From Buchnera aphidicola (Mindarus japonicus) (GTDB lineage: Bacteria; Pseudomonadota; Gammaproteobacteria; Enterobacterales; Enterobacteriaceae): 64,000 bases of DNA. Of the stretch, positions 9,093 to 19,149 are shown piece by piece (the stretch's first letter is position 1; every line of letters begins with the position of its first letter). The translations under genes were made by a program, and so were the position numbers. The stretch is from the NCBI RefSeq assembly GCF_039393905.1, contig NZ_CP135030.1:124001-188000 (forward strand), written 5' to 3'. The notes beneath the pieces are model-generated. The model had not been told where the DNA came from. It saw only the letters and a list, made by a program, of their open reading frames with translations, and did not search any database.

Positions 9093-9590
9093 TTATTTTT
9101 TAATTAATATACTAAAACAAAATTTTATTTTCTTTAAATTATAAAAATAATATTTTTTTTGGTGAAAAATCATTTTCCACATGTTTTTTTTAAAACAATT
9201 AGGAAAATAAGTATCACCTATGATATTAAAATCAATGTTTGTAATATATAATTTGTCAATATAGGGAAACATTTGGAAGTATATATGTGATCCACCTATA
9301 ATCATAATTTCTTTTTTTTTATTTTTTTTTTCAAATTCAAGCAACTCTTTAATGGAAAAAAAAGATATAATTCCCTTAGTAGTAATTGGATTACTACTAA
9401 TGATGATATTTTTTCGCATAGGCAAAGGATTACAATTTAAAGATTCCCAAGTTTTTCGACCCATTACAACAAACTTATTAATAGTATTTTTTTTAAACCA
9501 AATTAAATCTTCTGGTATGTGCCAGGGTATTTTTTGTTTGAATCCAATTACCAAATTTTTACTTATGGCAGTTATTAAACTAAAAGTCAT
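9093..9590 (-). CDS. folA: Dihydrofolate reductase
   Basis: Reduces dihydrofolate to tetrahydrofolate with NADPH, sustaining thymidylate and one-carbon metabolism. It has 165 residues (E. coli 159). Visible are LVIGFKQKIPWHIPEDLIWFK with the substrate-binding acidic residue at about Asp28, VVMGRKTWESL, RKNIIISS and the NADPH-loop EIMIIGGSHIY. Its ATG lies inside the end of carB: the eleven bases ATGACTTTTAG contain both the folA start and the carB stop, so translational coupling is likely. In E. coli folA and carAB are not fused into one run, so the overlap arose by deletion of the genes between. Confidence 0.95.
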   Translation of the reverse strand: MTFSLITAISKNLVIGFKQKIPWHIPEDLIWFKKNTINKFVVMGRKTWESLNCNPLPMRKNIIISSNPITTKGIISFFSIKELLEFEKKNKKKEIMIIGGSHIYFQMFPYIDKLYITNIDFNIIGDTYFPNCFKKNMWKMIFHQKKYYFYNLKKIKFCFSILIKK

Positions 9591-12500
9591 ATTTTTTTTC
9601 TTGATGTATTTTTTGTAAAGAACATATATTTTTTACAGGATCATTGTTAAGTGCCATAATAGTTGCAAATGCTCCATTTAAAGTAGAATCATAATGTATT
9701 TTATATTCTAAAGCGTTAGAACATATTAATTTAGATTCTTCAATTTCTTTATAAGAATTGGAAATATTAATAATATATGAATATTCTTTATTTTTTAATC
9801 TATCTTGTATATTTGGACGTCCTTCATTAAGGTTATTAACAAATCTTGAATAGATTCCAGCTTTTTTTAAAATTTTAAATGTTTCGTTAGTAGAATCTAA
9901 TTTAAAACCTATTTTCTTTAATTTAATAGCTAAATTAATAATACTTGTTATATTATTTTCTTTTGTTGCAGAGAGTAAAACTCTACCTGGTAATTTTACA
10001 TTTATTTGGGCACCTAATAATGCTTTTGAAAAAGCAGCAGAAAAATTCTTACCTATTCCCATAACTTCTCCTGTTGATCTCATTTCAGGGCCTAATAATG
10101 GATTGACTTTATCAAATTTATTAAATGGAAGCACTACTTCTTTTACAGAATAGTAAGAAGGAATTATTTCTGTTACGAAACCTTGTGAAATTAAACTTTT
10201 TCCAACTATAGTTAAAGCAGAAATTTTTGCTAATGCTATTCCTATGGCTTTTGAAACAAAAGGTACAGTTCTTGCAGCTCTTGGATTGACTTCTAATACG
10301 TATAATTCTTTATTTTTTATAGCAAATTGAATATTGATTAATCCTAAAACTGATAGTTCAAAAGCTATTTTTTTTACTTGAGTTCGAATTTTATCTAGTA
10401 TTTTTTGTTCTAAAGTATATGTTGGCAAAGAACAGGCAGAGTCTCCAGAATGAATCCCAGCTTGTTCAATATGTTCCATAATACCCCCGATAACAACATT
10501 TTTTCCATCGCATATAGCATCTACATCAACTTCGATAGCTCCCTGTAAATAATGATCAAGCAAAATAGGAACATTTTTTAACTCAATGGCTTTATTTTGA
10601 AAATATTTTTTTAAGTAATCAGAATTATATATTATTTCCATTGAACTCCCGCCTATTACATAAGATGGGCGTACTATAATAGGATAACCAATTTTTTTTG
10701 CTTCATCTAAAGCTTCTTTTAAATCAATAACAGTTGAATTTTTAGGTTGTTTTAATCCTAATTTTTTAATCATTAATTGAAATTTATCTCGATCTTCAGC
10801 TCGATCTATATTTTCTGGACTAGTTCCGAGAATTTTAACATTCTCTTTTTGAAGAAGTTTAGCTAATTTTAAGGGCGTTTGTCCTCCATATTGAATAATT
10901 ACTCCATATGGATTTTCTATCCTAATAATTTCTAATACATTTTCTAATGTAACAGGTTCAAAATATAGTCGGTCAGAAATATCATAATCTGTAGAGACTG
11001 TCTCTGGATTGCAATTAATCATAATTATTTCAAATCCAGAATTTCGTAATGATAAAGCAGCATGAACACAACAATAATCAAACTCAATACCTTGTCCTAT
11101 TCTATTTGGCCCTCCTCCTAATATTATAATTTTATGATCATTATTATTTGGATGGGATTCGCATTCTTCCTCCCATGTTGAATACATATATGCTGTTTCT
11201 GTAGCAAATTCAGCTGCACAAGTATCTACACGTTTGTAAACAGGATAAAGATTGTATAGTTTTCTTTTTTCTCTAATTTCTTTTTCTGTAGATTTTGTAA
11301 TAAAAGCAATTCTTTCGTCAGAAAATCCTTTTCTTTTTAAAAAATATAAATAATTTTTTTTAATTTTAGAAATTTTTATTTTTTTTAGTTTTTCTTCTAT
11401 CTCAATTAATTCTTTTATTTGTATTAAAAACCATGGATCTATTGAACTTAATTTGTAAACACTATGAATGGACATTCCCATTCTAAAAGCATCTCCAATA
11501 TACCATAATCGTTCAGAACCTGGATTTTTTAATTCAAATTTAATTCGAGTTAAATTGCTTTCATGGTTTTTTGAAAATTTAGAGTTAAATCCAGCAGTAT
11601 TAGTTTCTAATCCTCGGATAGCTTTTTGAATAGATTCTTGAAAAGTTCTACCTATTGCCATAACTTCACCAACTGATTTCATCTGAGTAGTTAATCGATC
11701 ATTACAACCTTTAAATTTTTCAAAATTGAATCTAGGTATTTTTGTAACAATATAATCAATCGAAGGTTCAAAAGAAGCAGGAGAAGATTGACTAGTGATA
11801 TCATTTCTTAATTCATCAAGAGTATAGCCTACAGCTAATTTAGCAGCTATTTTAGCAATAGGAAAACCTGTTGCTTTAGATGCTAAAGCAGAAGACCTAG
11901 AAACTCTAGGATTCATCTCAATGACAATCATTTTTCCATTTTTTGGGTTTACTGCAAATTGAACATTAGATCCACCTGTTTTTAATCCAATTTCTCTTAA
12001 TATTTTTATAGAAGCATCACGCATTAATTGATATTCTTTATCTGTTAAAGTTTGAGCTGGAGCTACAGTAATAGAATCTCCTGTATGTATACCCATAGGA
12101 TCTAAGTTTTCTATGGAACATACGATAATACAATTATCATTTTGGTCTCTTACAACTTCCATTTCGTATTCTTTCCATCCAATTAATGATTCATCAATTA
12201 AAAGTTCATGAGTTGGAGAAAGTTCAAGTCCTTTTTCACAAATTTCTTTGAATTCCTCATGGTTATAAGCAATTCCTCCTCCAGATCCACCCATTGTAAA
12301 TGAAGGTCTTATAATACAAGGAAAACCAATTTTTTTAGATGTTTGGTAGGCATCTTTCATATTATGAGCAATCCCTGATTTAGCTGTTTTTAATCCTATT
12401 TTATTTATTAATTTTTCAAATAATTTTCTATTTTCAGCTTTTTCTATTGCATCAGCAGTTGCTCCTAGCATTAATACATTGTTAGTTGACAATATTCCTT

Positions 12501-12813
12501 TATTTTCTAATTCTAAAGCACAATTAAGAGCAGTTTGTCCACCCATAGTTGGTAACAAAGCATCTGGTTTTTCTTTGCAAATAATTTTTTCAATAATTTT
12601 CCAATGAATTGGTTCGATATAAGTAACGTCCGCCATATCGGGATCGGTCATTATAGTAGCAGGATTAGAATTAACTAAAATAGTTTTGTATCCCTCTTCT
12701 CGCAACGCTTTACAAGCTTGAGCACCAGAATAATCAAATTCACATGCTTGTCCAATGATTATTGGACCTGCTCCCAGAATTAAAATAGATTTAATGTCGG
12801 TTCTTTTGGGCAT
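9580..12813 (-). CDS. carB: Carbamoyl-phosphate synthase large subunit
   Basis: Synthesises carbamoyl phosphate from bicarbonate, ammonia (channelled from CarA) and two ATP, for arginine and pyrimidine synthesis. The 1077-residue length equals that of E. coli (1073). It contains two homologous ATP-grasp halves: MPKRTDIKSILILGAGPIIIG opens the first (FTMGGSGGG, VIEMNPRVSRSSALASKATG), and KIIILGGGPNRIGQG opens the second (SYVIGGSSM, VLEVNPRAARTVPFVSKAIG). The C-terminal MGS-like allosteric domain is present but more diverged. It starts 2 bases after carA and its last 11 bases overlap folA. Confidence 0.98.
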   Translation of the reverse strand: MPKRTDIKSILILGAGPIIIGQACEFDYSGAQACKALREEGYKTILVNSNPATIMTDPDMADVTYIEPIHWKIIEKIICKEKPDALLPTMGGQTALNCALELENKGILSTNNVLMLGATADAIEKAENRKLFEKLINKIGLKTAKSGIAHNMKDAYQTSKKIGFPCIIRPSFTMGGSGGGIAYNHEEFKEICEKGLELSPTHELLIDESLIGWKEYEMEVVRDQNDNCIIVCSIENLDPMGIHTGDSITVAPAQTLTDKEYQLMRDASIKILREIGLKTGGSNVQFAVNPKNGKMIVIEMNPRVSRSSALASKATGFPIAKIAAKLAVGYTLDELRNDITSQSSPASFEPSIDYIVTKIPRFNFEKFKGCNDRLTTQMKSVGEVMAIGRTFQESIQKAIRGLETNTAGFNSKFSKNHESNLTRIKFELKNPGSERLWYIGDAFRMGMSIHSVYKLSSIDPWFLIQIKELIEIEEKLKKIKISKIKKNYLYFLKRKGFSDERIAFITKSTEKEIREKRKLYNLYPVYKRVDTCAAEFATETAYMYSTWEEECESHPNNNDHKIIILGGGPNRIGQGIEFDYCCVHAALSLRNSGFEIIMINCNPETVSTDYDISDRLYFEPVTLENVLEIIRIENPYGVIIQYGGQTPLKLAKLLQKENVKILGTSPENIDRAEDRDKFQLMIKKLGLKQPKNSTVIDLKEALDEAKKIGYPIIVRPSYVIGGSSMEIIYNSDYLKKYFQNKAIELKNVPILLDHYLQGAIEVDVDAICDGKNVVIGGIMEHIEQAGIHSGDSACSLPTYTLEQKILDKIRTQVKKIAFELSVLGLINIQFAIKNKELYVLEVNPRAARTVPFVSKAIGIALAKISALTIVGKSLISQGFVTEIIPSYYSVKEVVLPFNKFDKVNPLLGPEMRSTGEVMGIGKNFSAAFSKALLGAQINVKLPGRVLLSATKENNITSIINLAIKLKKIGFKLDSTNETFKILKKAGIYSRFVNNLNEGRPNIQDRLKNKEYSYIINISNSYKEIEESKLICSNALEYKIHYDSTLNGAFATIMALNNDPVKNICSLQKIHQEKKYDF

Positions 12814-12815
12814 TT

Positions 12816-13982
12816 TTATTTTTTTCCTGATTTTTTTTGGTTAGAATATATTTTTATTAAATCAATAAAGTTATTAAATAGTGATGAGGAGTCATGAGGT
12901 CCTGGACTAGCTTCGGGATGTCCTTGAAAACTAAATACAGGTTTTGTATTCCATTGTAACCCTTGAATAGAATTATCGAATAATGACTTATGTGTTATCC
13001 CAACATTTTTAGGAATTGAATTAATATCTACTGTAAATCCATGGTTTTGAGAGGTAATCATAACAGAGTTAGAAACTAAATTTTTTACAGGGTGATTAGC
13101 TCCATGATGTCCAAATTTCATTTTAATTATTTTAGCTCCGCTAGCTAATGCTAAAAGTTGATGTCCTAAACAAATTCCAAACATAGGAATGTTTATTTCT
13201 AAAAATTTTTTTATAGTGTTTATAATATAGTTACATGGTCTAGGGTCTCCAGGACCATTTGATAAAAAAATTCCATCTGGAGATAGTAGCATTGCTTCTT
13301 CAAAGCTAGTTTTGGCCGGTACAATTGTAAGAAAGCAATTTCTATCAACTAACATTTTTAGCATGCTTTTCTTTACACCAAAGTCATAAACAATTATATG
13401 AAAAGATGTTTTTTTTTTATTTAAAAAAATATTATTTTTATTTTTTTGTAAAAAATTTAAATTTTTTCCTTTTTTATAAGGAAAACAAGTAGAAACAGTT
13501 TTAACTAAATCTAGTCCTTGTAAACCTGGAAATTTTTTAATTTCAAGTGTTGCTTTTTTTACATTTGTATATTCTTCTCCAGAAATAATACATGCATTTT
13601 GAGATCCTTTTGTTCGTATGATTCGAGTTAGTTTTCTTGTATCTATATCAGAAATAGCTACAATATTATTTTTTTTCAAATACTCTGGAAAAGTACCAAG
13701 ACTTCGATAATTACTGGAAATGAGAGAAATTTCTCTAACGATTAATCCTTTAGCATGTATTTTTTTTGATTCCTCATCTTCTAAATTAACACCAACGTTT
13801 CCAATATGAGGATGAGTTAAAACAATTAACTGATGAGAATAAGAAGGATCAGTAAGTATTTCTTGATAACCAGTAATAGAAGTATTGAATACAATTTCCC
13901 CTACAGTAGAACCTATTTTTCCTATAGATTTTCCATAAAATATAGTTCCGTCTTCTAGAACTAATATTGCCGATTTTCTCAA
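12816..13982 (-). CDS. carA: Carbamoyl-phosphate synthase small (glutaminase) subunit
   Basis: Class I glutamine amidotransferase subunit that releases ammonia for CarB. The triad motifs are present: the nucleophile Cys in MFGICLGHQLL and the His/Glu pair in FQGHPEASPGPHD. The N-terminal RKSAILVLEDGTIFYG matches E. coli. I place the start at TTG 13982, because GGAG lies 6 bases upstream and this reproduces the E. coli N terminus, where carA also starts with UUG. A longer in-frame TTG at 13994 has no ribosome-binding site. This gives 388 residues (E. coli 382). It lies 2 bases before carB and about 100 bases after dapB. No arginine-repressor operator is evident upstream. Confidence 0.96.
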   Translation of the reverse strand: MRKSAILVLEDGTIFYGKSIGKIGSTVGEIVFNTSITGYQEILTDPSYSHQLIVLTHPHIGNVGVNLEDEESKKIHAKGLIVREISLISSNYRSLGTFPEYLKKNNIVAISDIDTRKLTRIIRTKGSQNACIISGEEYTNVKKATLEIKKFPGLQGLDLVKTVSTCFPYKKGKNLNFLQKNKNNIFLNKKKTSFHIIVYDFGVKKSMLKMLVDRNCFLTIVPAKTSFEEAMLLSPDGIFLSNGPGDPRPCNYIINTIKKFLEINIPMFGICLGHQLLALASGAKIIKMKFGHHGANHPVKNLVSNSVMITSQNHGFTVDINSIPKNVGITHKSLFDNSIQGLQWNTKPVFSFQGHPEASPGPHDSSSLFNNFIDLIKIYSNQKKSGKK

Positions 13983-14086
13983 ATGAAACTCCAATTATTA
14001 AAATTAATTATTTAAAAATACTTTTAAAAAAAATATTTTTTATACGAATAAAATTAAAAATTACTAAATTTATTTATTTTTAAAAT

Positions 14087-14896
14087 TTATATTTTAAGTA
14101 CATCTTCCATATTAAAATATCCGATATCTTTTTTTTTGATCCATAGTAACGCTTTTATAACTCCATTGACAAAAAGAGTTCTATTAGTTGCTTTATGTGT
14201 TATTTCGACTCTTTCTCCTAAACTTGCAAACATAATAGTATGTTCTCCTATAATATCTCCTCCTCTAATTGTAGAAAATCCAATTTTTTTTGATGGTCTT
14301 TCTCCAATTTTTCCATTTCTTTCATATATAGAATAATCTTCTAATTTCCAGTTCATTGTATCAGTAATTTTCTTTCCTAACATTAAAGCAGTTCCGGATG
14401 GAGCGTCTATTTTTTTATTATGATGATATTCTATAATTTCAATATCAGAAGTAGAAATTAATGTTTTTGTAATTTTTTCTAGCATATTTAAAATTAAATT
14501 AATTCCTATGCTAAAGTTAGCTGAAAAAACTATTGCTATTTCTTTAGAACTTTTTTTTATTTCTTGTATTTCTAATTTATTAAATCCAGTTGTACCAATA
14601 ATCATTTTTTTTTTGTATTTTTTACAAAGAAAAAGATTGTGTAATGTTGAAGATGTATTGCTGAAATCAATTAAAATATCAAAAAAATCCATTTTTTTTT
14701 CTAAGTTACAATCAATTAAAACATTAGTTTTTCCAATACCTAGAATTTTTCCTATATCTTTTCCAATTCTTGAGTCATTTTTTTTTACAATAGCAACAGT
14801 TATATTAAAATTTAAGTTTTTATAAATTTCTTTAGTTATTATTCTTCCCATTCTTCCTAATGCACCAAAAATTGCAATTTTTACAGGTTTTTTCAA
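14087..14896 (-). CDS. dapB: 4-hydroxy-tetrahydrodipicolinate reductase
   Basis: Reduces the dihydrodipicolinate precursor with NAD(P)H in the diaminopimelate/lysine pathway, which matters both for peptidoglycan and for lysine supply to the host. It has 269 residues (E. coli 273). Visible are the nucleotide-binding IAIFGALGRMGR, FSANFSIGINL, the substrate-binding EYHHNKKIDAPSGTA and GGDIIGEHTIMFA. The start is TTG at 14896; no ATG lies in a fitting position. It heads the dapB-carA-carB-folA run. The 472 bases upstream hold no gene, although in E. coli ispH, fkpB and lspA lie between dapB and ileS. Confidence 0.96.
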   Translation of the reverse strand: MKKPVKIAIFGALGRMGRIITKEIYKNLNFNITVAIVKKNDSRIGKDIGKILGIGKTNVLIDCNLEKKMDFFDILIDFSNTSSTLHNLFLCKKYKKKMIIGTTGFNKLEIQEIKKSSKEIAIVFSANFSIGINLILNMLEKITKTLISTSDIEIIEYHHNKKIDAPSGTALMLGKKITDTMNWKLEDYSIYERNGKIGERPSKKIGFSTIRGGDIIGEHTIMFASLGERVEITHKATNRTLFVNGVIKALLWIKKKDIGYFNMEDVLKI

Positions 14897-15368
14897 AATT
14901 TTTTCTCTTTTTTTAATTGTTAATATTTAAAAAAAGTTTTACAAGAAAAAGATAATTTTTTTGTAAAATTTTTTTAAGTAAAAAATATTACTACTAATAA
15001 AGAATATAATTTCACTAAATTAGTAATTATTTTTTTTAAATAAAGAATAATATTTTTTTAATAGCTTTATTATACCTATAAAAAAATTAATGTCATAAAT
15101 ATTCTAGATAGTAAAATAATAATTTTTAATATTGTTTTAAATGTAGATTTAATTTAAAAAATATTAAAGATATTGTTTTAAATTTTTTTTAACTTGTATA
15201 ATATGCAAACAATTTATAGAGTATTTTTTGATTTTTAATTAAAGATGTAATGATATTTAATAAATTTTAAATTTAATTGCATTAAATATTTCAAAATGTA
15301 TTTTGTAATATTTTTTTGAAATATTTAATTTTAAAGAAGCATAGTGTTGTTTTGAGAAACATTATTTT
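14897..15368. other. Intergenic region where lspA and ispH would be expected
   Basis: These 472 bases lie between dapB and ileS on the same strand. By E. coli gene order lspA, fkpB and ispH would lie here. No frame of useful length and no recognisable ispH or lspA motif remains, only AT-rich sequence (AACTTGTATAATATGCAAAC at 15191-15210 resembles a promoter but on the opposite strand). It must contain the dapB promoter unless ileS transcription reads through. Confidence 0.7.
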
Positions 15369-18200
15369 TTATACAAAGAATCTTTTTTCTCCATCTCCGA
15401 AAATGTTTTCTTTGCATCTATTACAAATTTCTTCTATTTTACTTTCTTTTTTTATTTTTTTGTCTAAAACAAAATAATTCCAACAGCGAAGACATTTTTC
15501 TCCTTTTACTTTTTCTAGAAATATTTTTAAAGATTTTATCTTACTGCTTTGATATGCGTTTTTAGGAGCTTTACAGTATTCTTTAACTTTTGCTTTAGAA
15601 GTTAAAAATATAAATTTTAATTCATTATTTAATGTTTTTAGTAAAAAAACATCTTTTTTTTCTAAGTAAATAGTTACAGAAATTTCTAATGAAGTTTTTA
15701 TGATTTTTTTTAGTCTCCATTCTTCTAAAATTTTGTTAACTTCATTCTTTATTTTTATAATTTTTTCCCAAAAAAAATTATTAATTTTACTATCTTTAGG
15801 AAGGTTAAATAATTTATCAAACCAATTTTCTGTAAATATGTATTTTGCATTATTTCCTGGAAGATAATTCCAGCATTCATCTGCAGTAAATGGTAATATA
15901 GGCGCAATCCATCTATTGATAGTTTGTAAAATGTAATACAAACTTGTTTGCGCACTTCTTCTAGAAATTCCATTTTTTTGAGTAGTGTATAATCTATCTT
16001 TAATAATATCAAAATAAAAAGAACTTAAATATACTGAACAAAAATATAATATGTTTTGAAAAACATCGTGTATTTTATAAGTATTATACAAAAAAATTAT
16101 TTTTTTTTGAATAGATTTTGTTTTTTCAATAATCCATTGGTCTAATAATAACATTATATCAGAAGATATTAGATTTTTTTTAGTATCAAAATCATATAAA
16201 TTAGAAATACAAAATCGAATAGTATTTCTTATTTTCCTATAGTGATCACTAGTTTGTCGTAATATTTCATTAGAAATTGAAATATTTTCAGATATATCAG
16301 TAGAAGCTACCCATAACCTTAAAATATCAGCTCCTAATGTTTTAATAATTTCTTTGGGTTTTACCGTATTTCCTATTGATTTAGACATTTTATATCCATT
16401 TTTATCAACAGTAAAACCATGAGTTAAAACTGTTTTAAATGGATGTTTTTTTGCAGTAGCACCAGATAGCAAAATAGAAGACATAAACCAACCTCGATAT
16501 TGATCTGACCCTTCTAAACATATGTCTGATACTTCTTTATTTGTAGCATCATGTATATATGTATCAGAAATTTCCATTGATCCTGACTCAAACCAAACAT
16601 CTAATATATCTGTGCTTTTTGTATAGAGATGAGAATCTTTTTTTATTATTTCTTTTAAATTTATATCCCACCATATTTCTATTCCTGAATTAGCTACTTT
16701 TTTACATATTTTTTCTAATATAAATACAGTTTCAGGATGTAATTCTTTTGTTTTTTTATGTATAAAAAAAGGTATAGGAACTCCCCACGTTCTTTGTCTG
16801 GAAATACACCAATCTGGACGATTTAACAACATAGATTCCATTCTTTTTTTTCCCCATTCTGGGAACCAATTTATTTTTTTTATGAAATTTAAAGCAATAT
16901 TTCTTAATTTATTTTGATCTAATCCGATAAACCATTGAGGCGTAGTTCGAAAAATAACTGCTTTTTTATGTCTCCAACAGTGAGGATAATTATGTTTTAT
17001 TTTTTCTATGAATAATAGAGAATTATTTTCTTTGAGTAATTGAAAAATAATATCTATGCTTTTAAATATATGTATATTAGTTAATGAATCGTGAATATTT
17101 GGTAAAAAAAATCCATTTTCATTAATATAATTAGATATTTTAATTTTATATTTTTTGCATACGTCGTAATCTTCTGGTCCATGATCGGGAGCAATATGTA
17201 CAGAACCGGTTCCTGTGTTTGCAGTCACATGTTTTGATAAGATAATAGGTACGCTAAAATTTAAAAAAGGATGAAAGAAATATAAATTTTCTAATTTTTT
17301 TCCTGATGTATTACTAATAATTTTCCAATTTAAAATTCCTATTTTTTTCATTGTTATGTTAGTTAATTCTTTTTCTAAAATTAAAAAATTATTTTTAGTT
17401 TGAATAAGTTGATAGTTAAAATTAGGATGTACAGCAATTGCTTTATTAGATGGTAAACTCCAGATGGTTGTAGTCCAAATAGGAATATAAATAGGATTGG
17501 AATTTGTACAAATATTAGTTTGAAAGATATTGTTAATAGTAGGTATACTAACGGATTTAAATAATATTATAGCTGAATTTGAAATTTTTTCTTCATGTTC
17601 AATTTCAGCTTCTGATAAAGAAGATTGACATTCAAAACACCAATGAACAGGTCGAAATCCGCGATATAAATGATTATTTTTTATTAATTGTAAAAGTTTT
17701 TTTAAAATGTTTGCCTCAGATTGAGGGTTCATCGTTAAAAATGGATTTTTCCATTCCCCTAATATTCCTAATTTTACAAAATCTTTTTTTTGATTCTCAA
17801 CTTGTTGTAAAGCATAATTTCGACATAATGATCTAAATTTTTTTTTTGGAATATCTTTTTTTAATTTTCCAATTTTTTTTTCTATTTCATGTTCAATTGG
17901 CAATCCATGACAATCCCAAGTAGGGATAAATGGAACATCAAATCCTGACATTATTTTAGATTTAATAATAATATCTTTTAAAATTTTATTTAGAGCATGA
18001 CCAAGATGAATATCTCCATTAGCATAAGGGGGACCATCTTGAATAAAAAATTTTTTTTTACCTTTTCTAGAGAAACGAATATGATTATATAAATTATCTG
18101 TTTCCCATTTTTTCAAAATTAAAGGTTCTTTTTTAAATAAATTTCCTTTCATAGAAAATTTTGTTTTAGGTAAATTTAAAGTAGATTTATAGTCACTCAT
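15369..18200 (-). CDS. ileS: Isoleucyl-tRNA synthetase
   Basis: Class I synthetase charging tRNA-Ile, with an editing domain that removes misacylated valine. From ATG 18200 the protein has 943 residues (E. coli 938) and starts MSDYKSTLNLPKTKF like E. coli. GAGG lies 6 bases upstream; a GTG four codons earlier is in frame but precedes that site. The HIGH-type motif GDIHLGHALNK is near residue 60 and KMSKSIGNT near residue 605. The C terminus retains the zinc ligands in EKCLRCW and ICNRC, so it is complete. Its usual neighbours ribF (upstream) and lspA (downstream) are gone. Confidence 0.97.
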   Translation of the reverse strand: MSDYKSTLNLPKTKFSMKGNLFKKEPLILKKWETDNLYNHIRFSRKGKKKFFIQDGPPYANGDIHLGHALNKILKDIIIKSKIMSGFDVPFIPTWDCHGLPIEHEIEKKIGKLKKDIPKKKFRSLCRNYALQQVENQKKDFVKLGILGEWKNPFLTMNPQSEANILKKLLQLIKNNHLYRGFRPVHWCFECQSSLSEAEIEHEEKISNSAIILFKSVSIPTINNIFQTNICTNSNPIYIPIWTTTIWSLPSNKAIAVHPNFNYQLIQTKNNFLILEKELTNITMKKIGILNWKIISNTSGKKLENLYFFHPFLNFSVPIILSKHVTANTGTGSVHIAPDHGPEDYDVCKKYKIKISNYINENGFFLPNIHDSLTNIHIFKSIDIIFQLLKENNSLLFIEKIKHNYPHCWRHKKAVIFRTTPQWFIGLDQNKLRNIALNFIKKINWFPEWGKKRMESMLLNRPDWCISRQRTWGVPIPFFIHKKTKELHPETVFILEKICKKVANSGIEIWWDINLKEIIKKDSHLYTKSTDILDVWFESGSMEISDTYIHDATNKEVSDICLEGSDQYRGWFMSSILLSGATAKKHPFKTVLTHGFTVDKNGYKMSKSIGNTVKPKEIIKTLGADILRLWVASTDISENISISNEILRQTSDHYRKIRNTIRFCISNLYDFDTKKNLISSDIMLLLDQWIIEKTKSIQKKIIFLYNTYKIHDVFQNILYFCSVYLSSFYFDIIKDRLYTTQKNGISRRSAQTSLYYILQTINRWIAPILPFTADECWNYLPGNNAKYIFTENWFDKLFNLPKDSKINNFFWEKIIKIKNEVNKILEEWRLKKIIKTSLEISVTIYLEKKDVFLLKTLNNELKFIFLTSKAKVKEYCKAPKNAYQSSKIKSLKIFLEKVKGEKCLRCWNYFVLDKKIKKESKIEEICNRCKENIFGDGEKRFFV

Positions 18201-18799
18201 AGAAAACCTCACACAACTAAGAAATAGAAAAAATATTTTTTATAGTATAGATAATTAATAATTTATACTTTTTTTTTAAAAAAATTTTATTTTTATCCAA
18301 CTTTTTATAGTTTTGGATAAAAAATATAGATTTACTTTATTTCAATAAGTATAATATAAATATATTTATTGCAATATTTAATATTTTTTAAAAAAAAAAT
18401 AATTTTTAAAAAATTATTTTTTAAAATTTTCTTAGAATTTTTTTTTACTTAGTATAATCTATTATTAACTAAAAAAGTCATTTCTTTTAAAAAAGAAAAT
18501 ATTTTTTATAAAAAATTATAAATAAATATTGCTAATATTAATATGAATTTAACGATAAATATATTTTTTTTAAAATAATTTATTAAGTTTAAATTTTTGA
18601 TTTGTTAAATTAAAAAAACAAAATTATTTGAATAAAAAAGAAAAAACAATATTTTTACTAATTAATAAAATTTGTTAATAATTTTTTTTAAAAAATATTT
18701 AAATCTTAAATTTAAAATTAAATATAAAAAAATAGAAATAATACTAATTATTGAACAATTAAATTATATATTTTTAATATACATATGGAGTAGTTGAAA
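18201..18799. other. Intergenic region between divergent ileS and rpsT, where ribF would be expected
   Basis: About 600 bases with no supportable gene; runs of A and T dominate. In E. coli ribF (riboflavin kinase/FAD synthetase) sits between rpsT and ileS. No RibF-like frame was found on either strand. The region must hold the rpsT and ileS promoters, but I cannot single out -35/-10 elements with confidence. Confidence 0.65.
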
Positions 18800-19087
18800 T
18801 TGGCTAATCTTAAATCTTCTAAAAAAGATTCTATTTCTTCAAAAAAAAGAAGAATTTTTAATATGAGTAGACGTTCTATCATTAAAACGTTTATTAAAAA
18901 AGTACATGCTGCACTTATTTCAAAAAAAAAGGAAAATATTGAAGCATCTTTTAAAAATATGCAATCTGTAGTGGATAAATACTCAAATAAAGGACTAATA
19001 CATAAAAATAAAGCAGCAAGATTAAAATCAAGGCTGAATGATAAAATCAAAAAATTTTTTGAAATGGAAGTAAAGATCTCATCGTAA
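18800..19087 (+). CDS. rpsT: 30S ribosomal protein S20
   Basis: Primary 16S rRNA-binding protein of the small subunit. I place the start at TTG 18800 (MANLKSSKK), giving 95 residues (E. coli 87). GGAG at 18787-18790 is 9 bases upstream, and E. coli rpsT also starts with UUG in the same MANIKS context. A TTG at 18794 is in frame but only 3 bases from that site. The conserved MSRRSIIKTFIKKV and KGLIHKNKAARLKSRL blocks are clear. It is followed by a strong hairpin shared with convergent dnaJ. Confidence 0.95.
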   Translation: MANLKSSKKDSISSKKRRIFNMSRRSIIKTFIKKVHAALISKKKENIEASFKNMQSVVDKYSNKGLIHKNKAARLKSRLNDKIKKFFEMEVKISS

Positions 19088-19149
19088 TAGTCAAAAAATA
19101 CTTTTAAAATAAACGTTTATTTTTAATATTTATTTTGTATTATCAATAC

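Noticed and set aside
13983..14086. Arginine or pyrimidine operator upstream of carA
   Set aside because: No arginine-box-like palindrome could be recognised among the A/T runs; the gene is probably read from dapB or a constitutive promoter.
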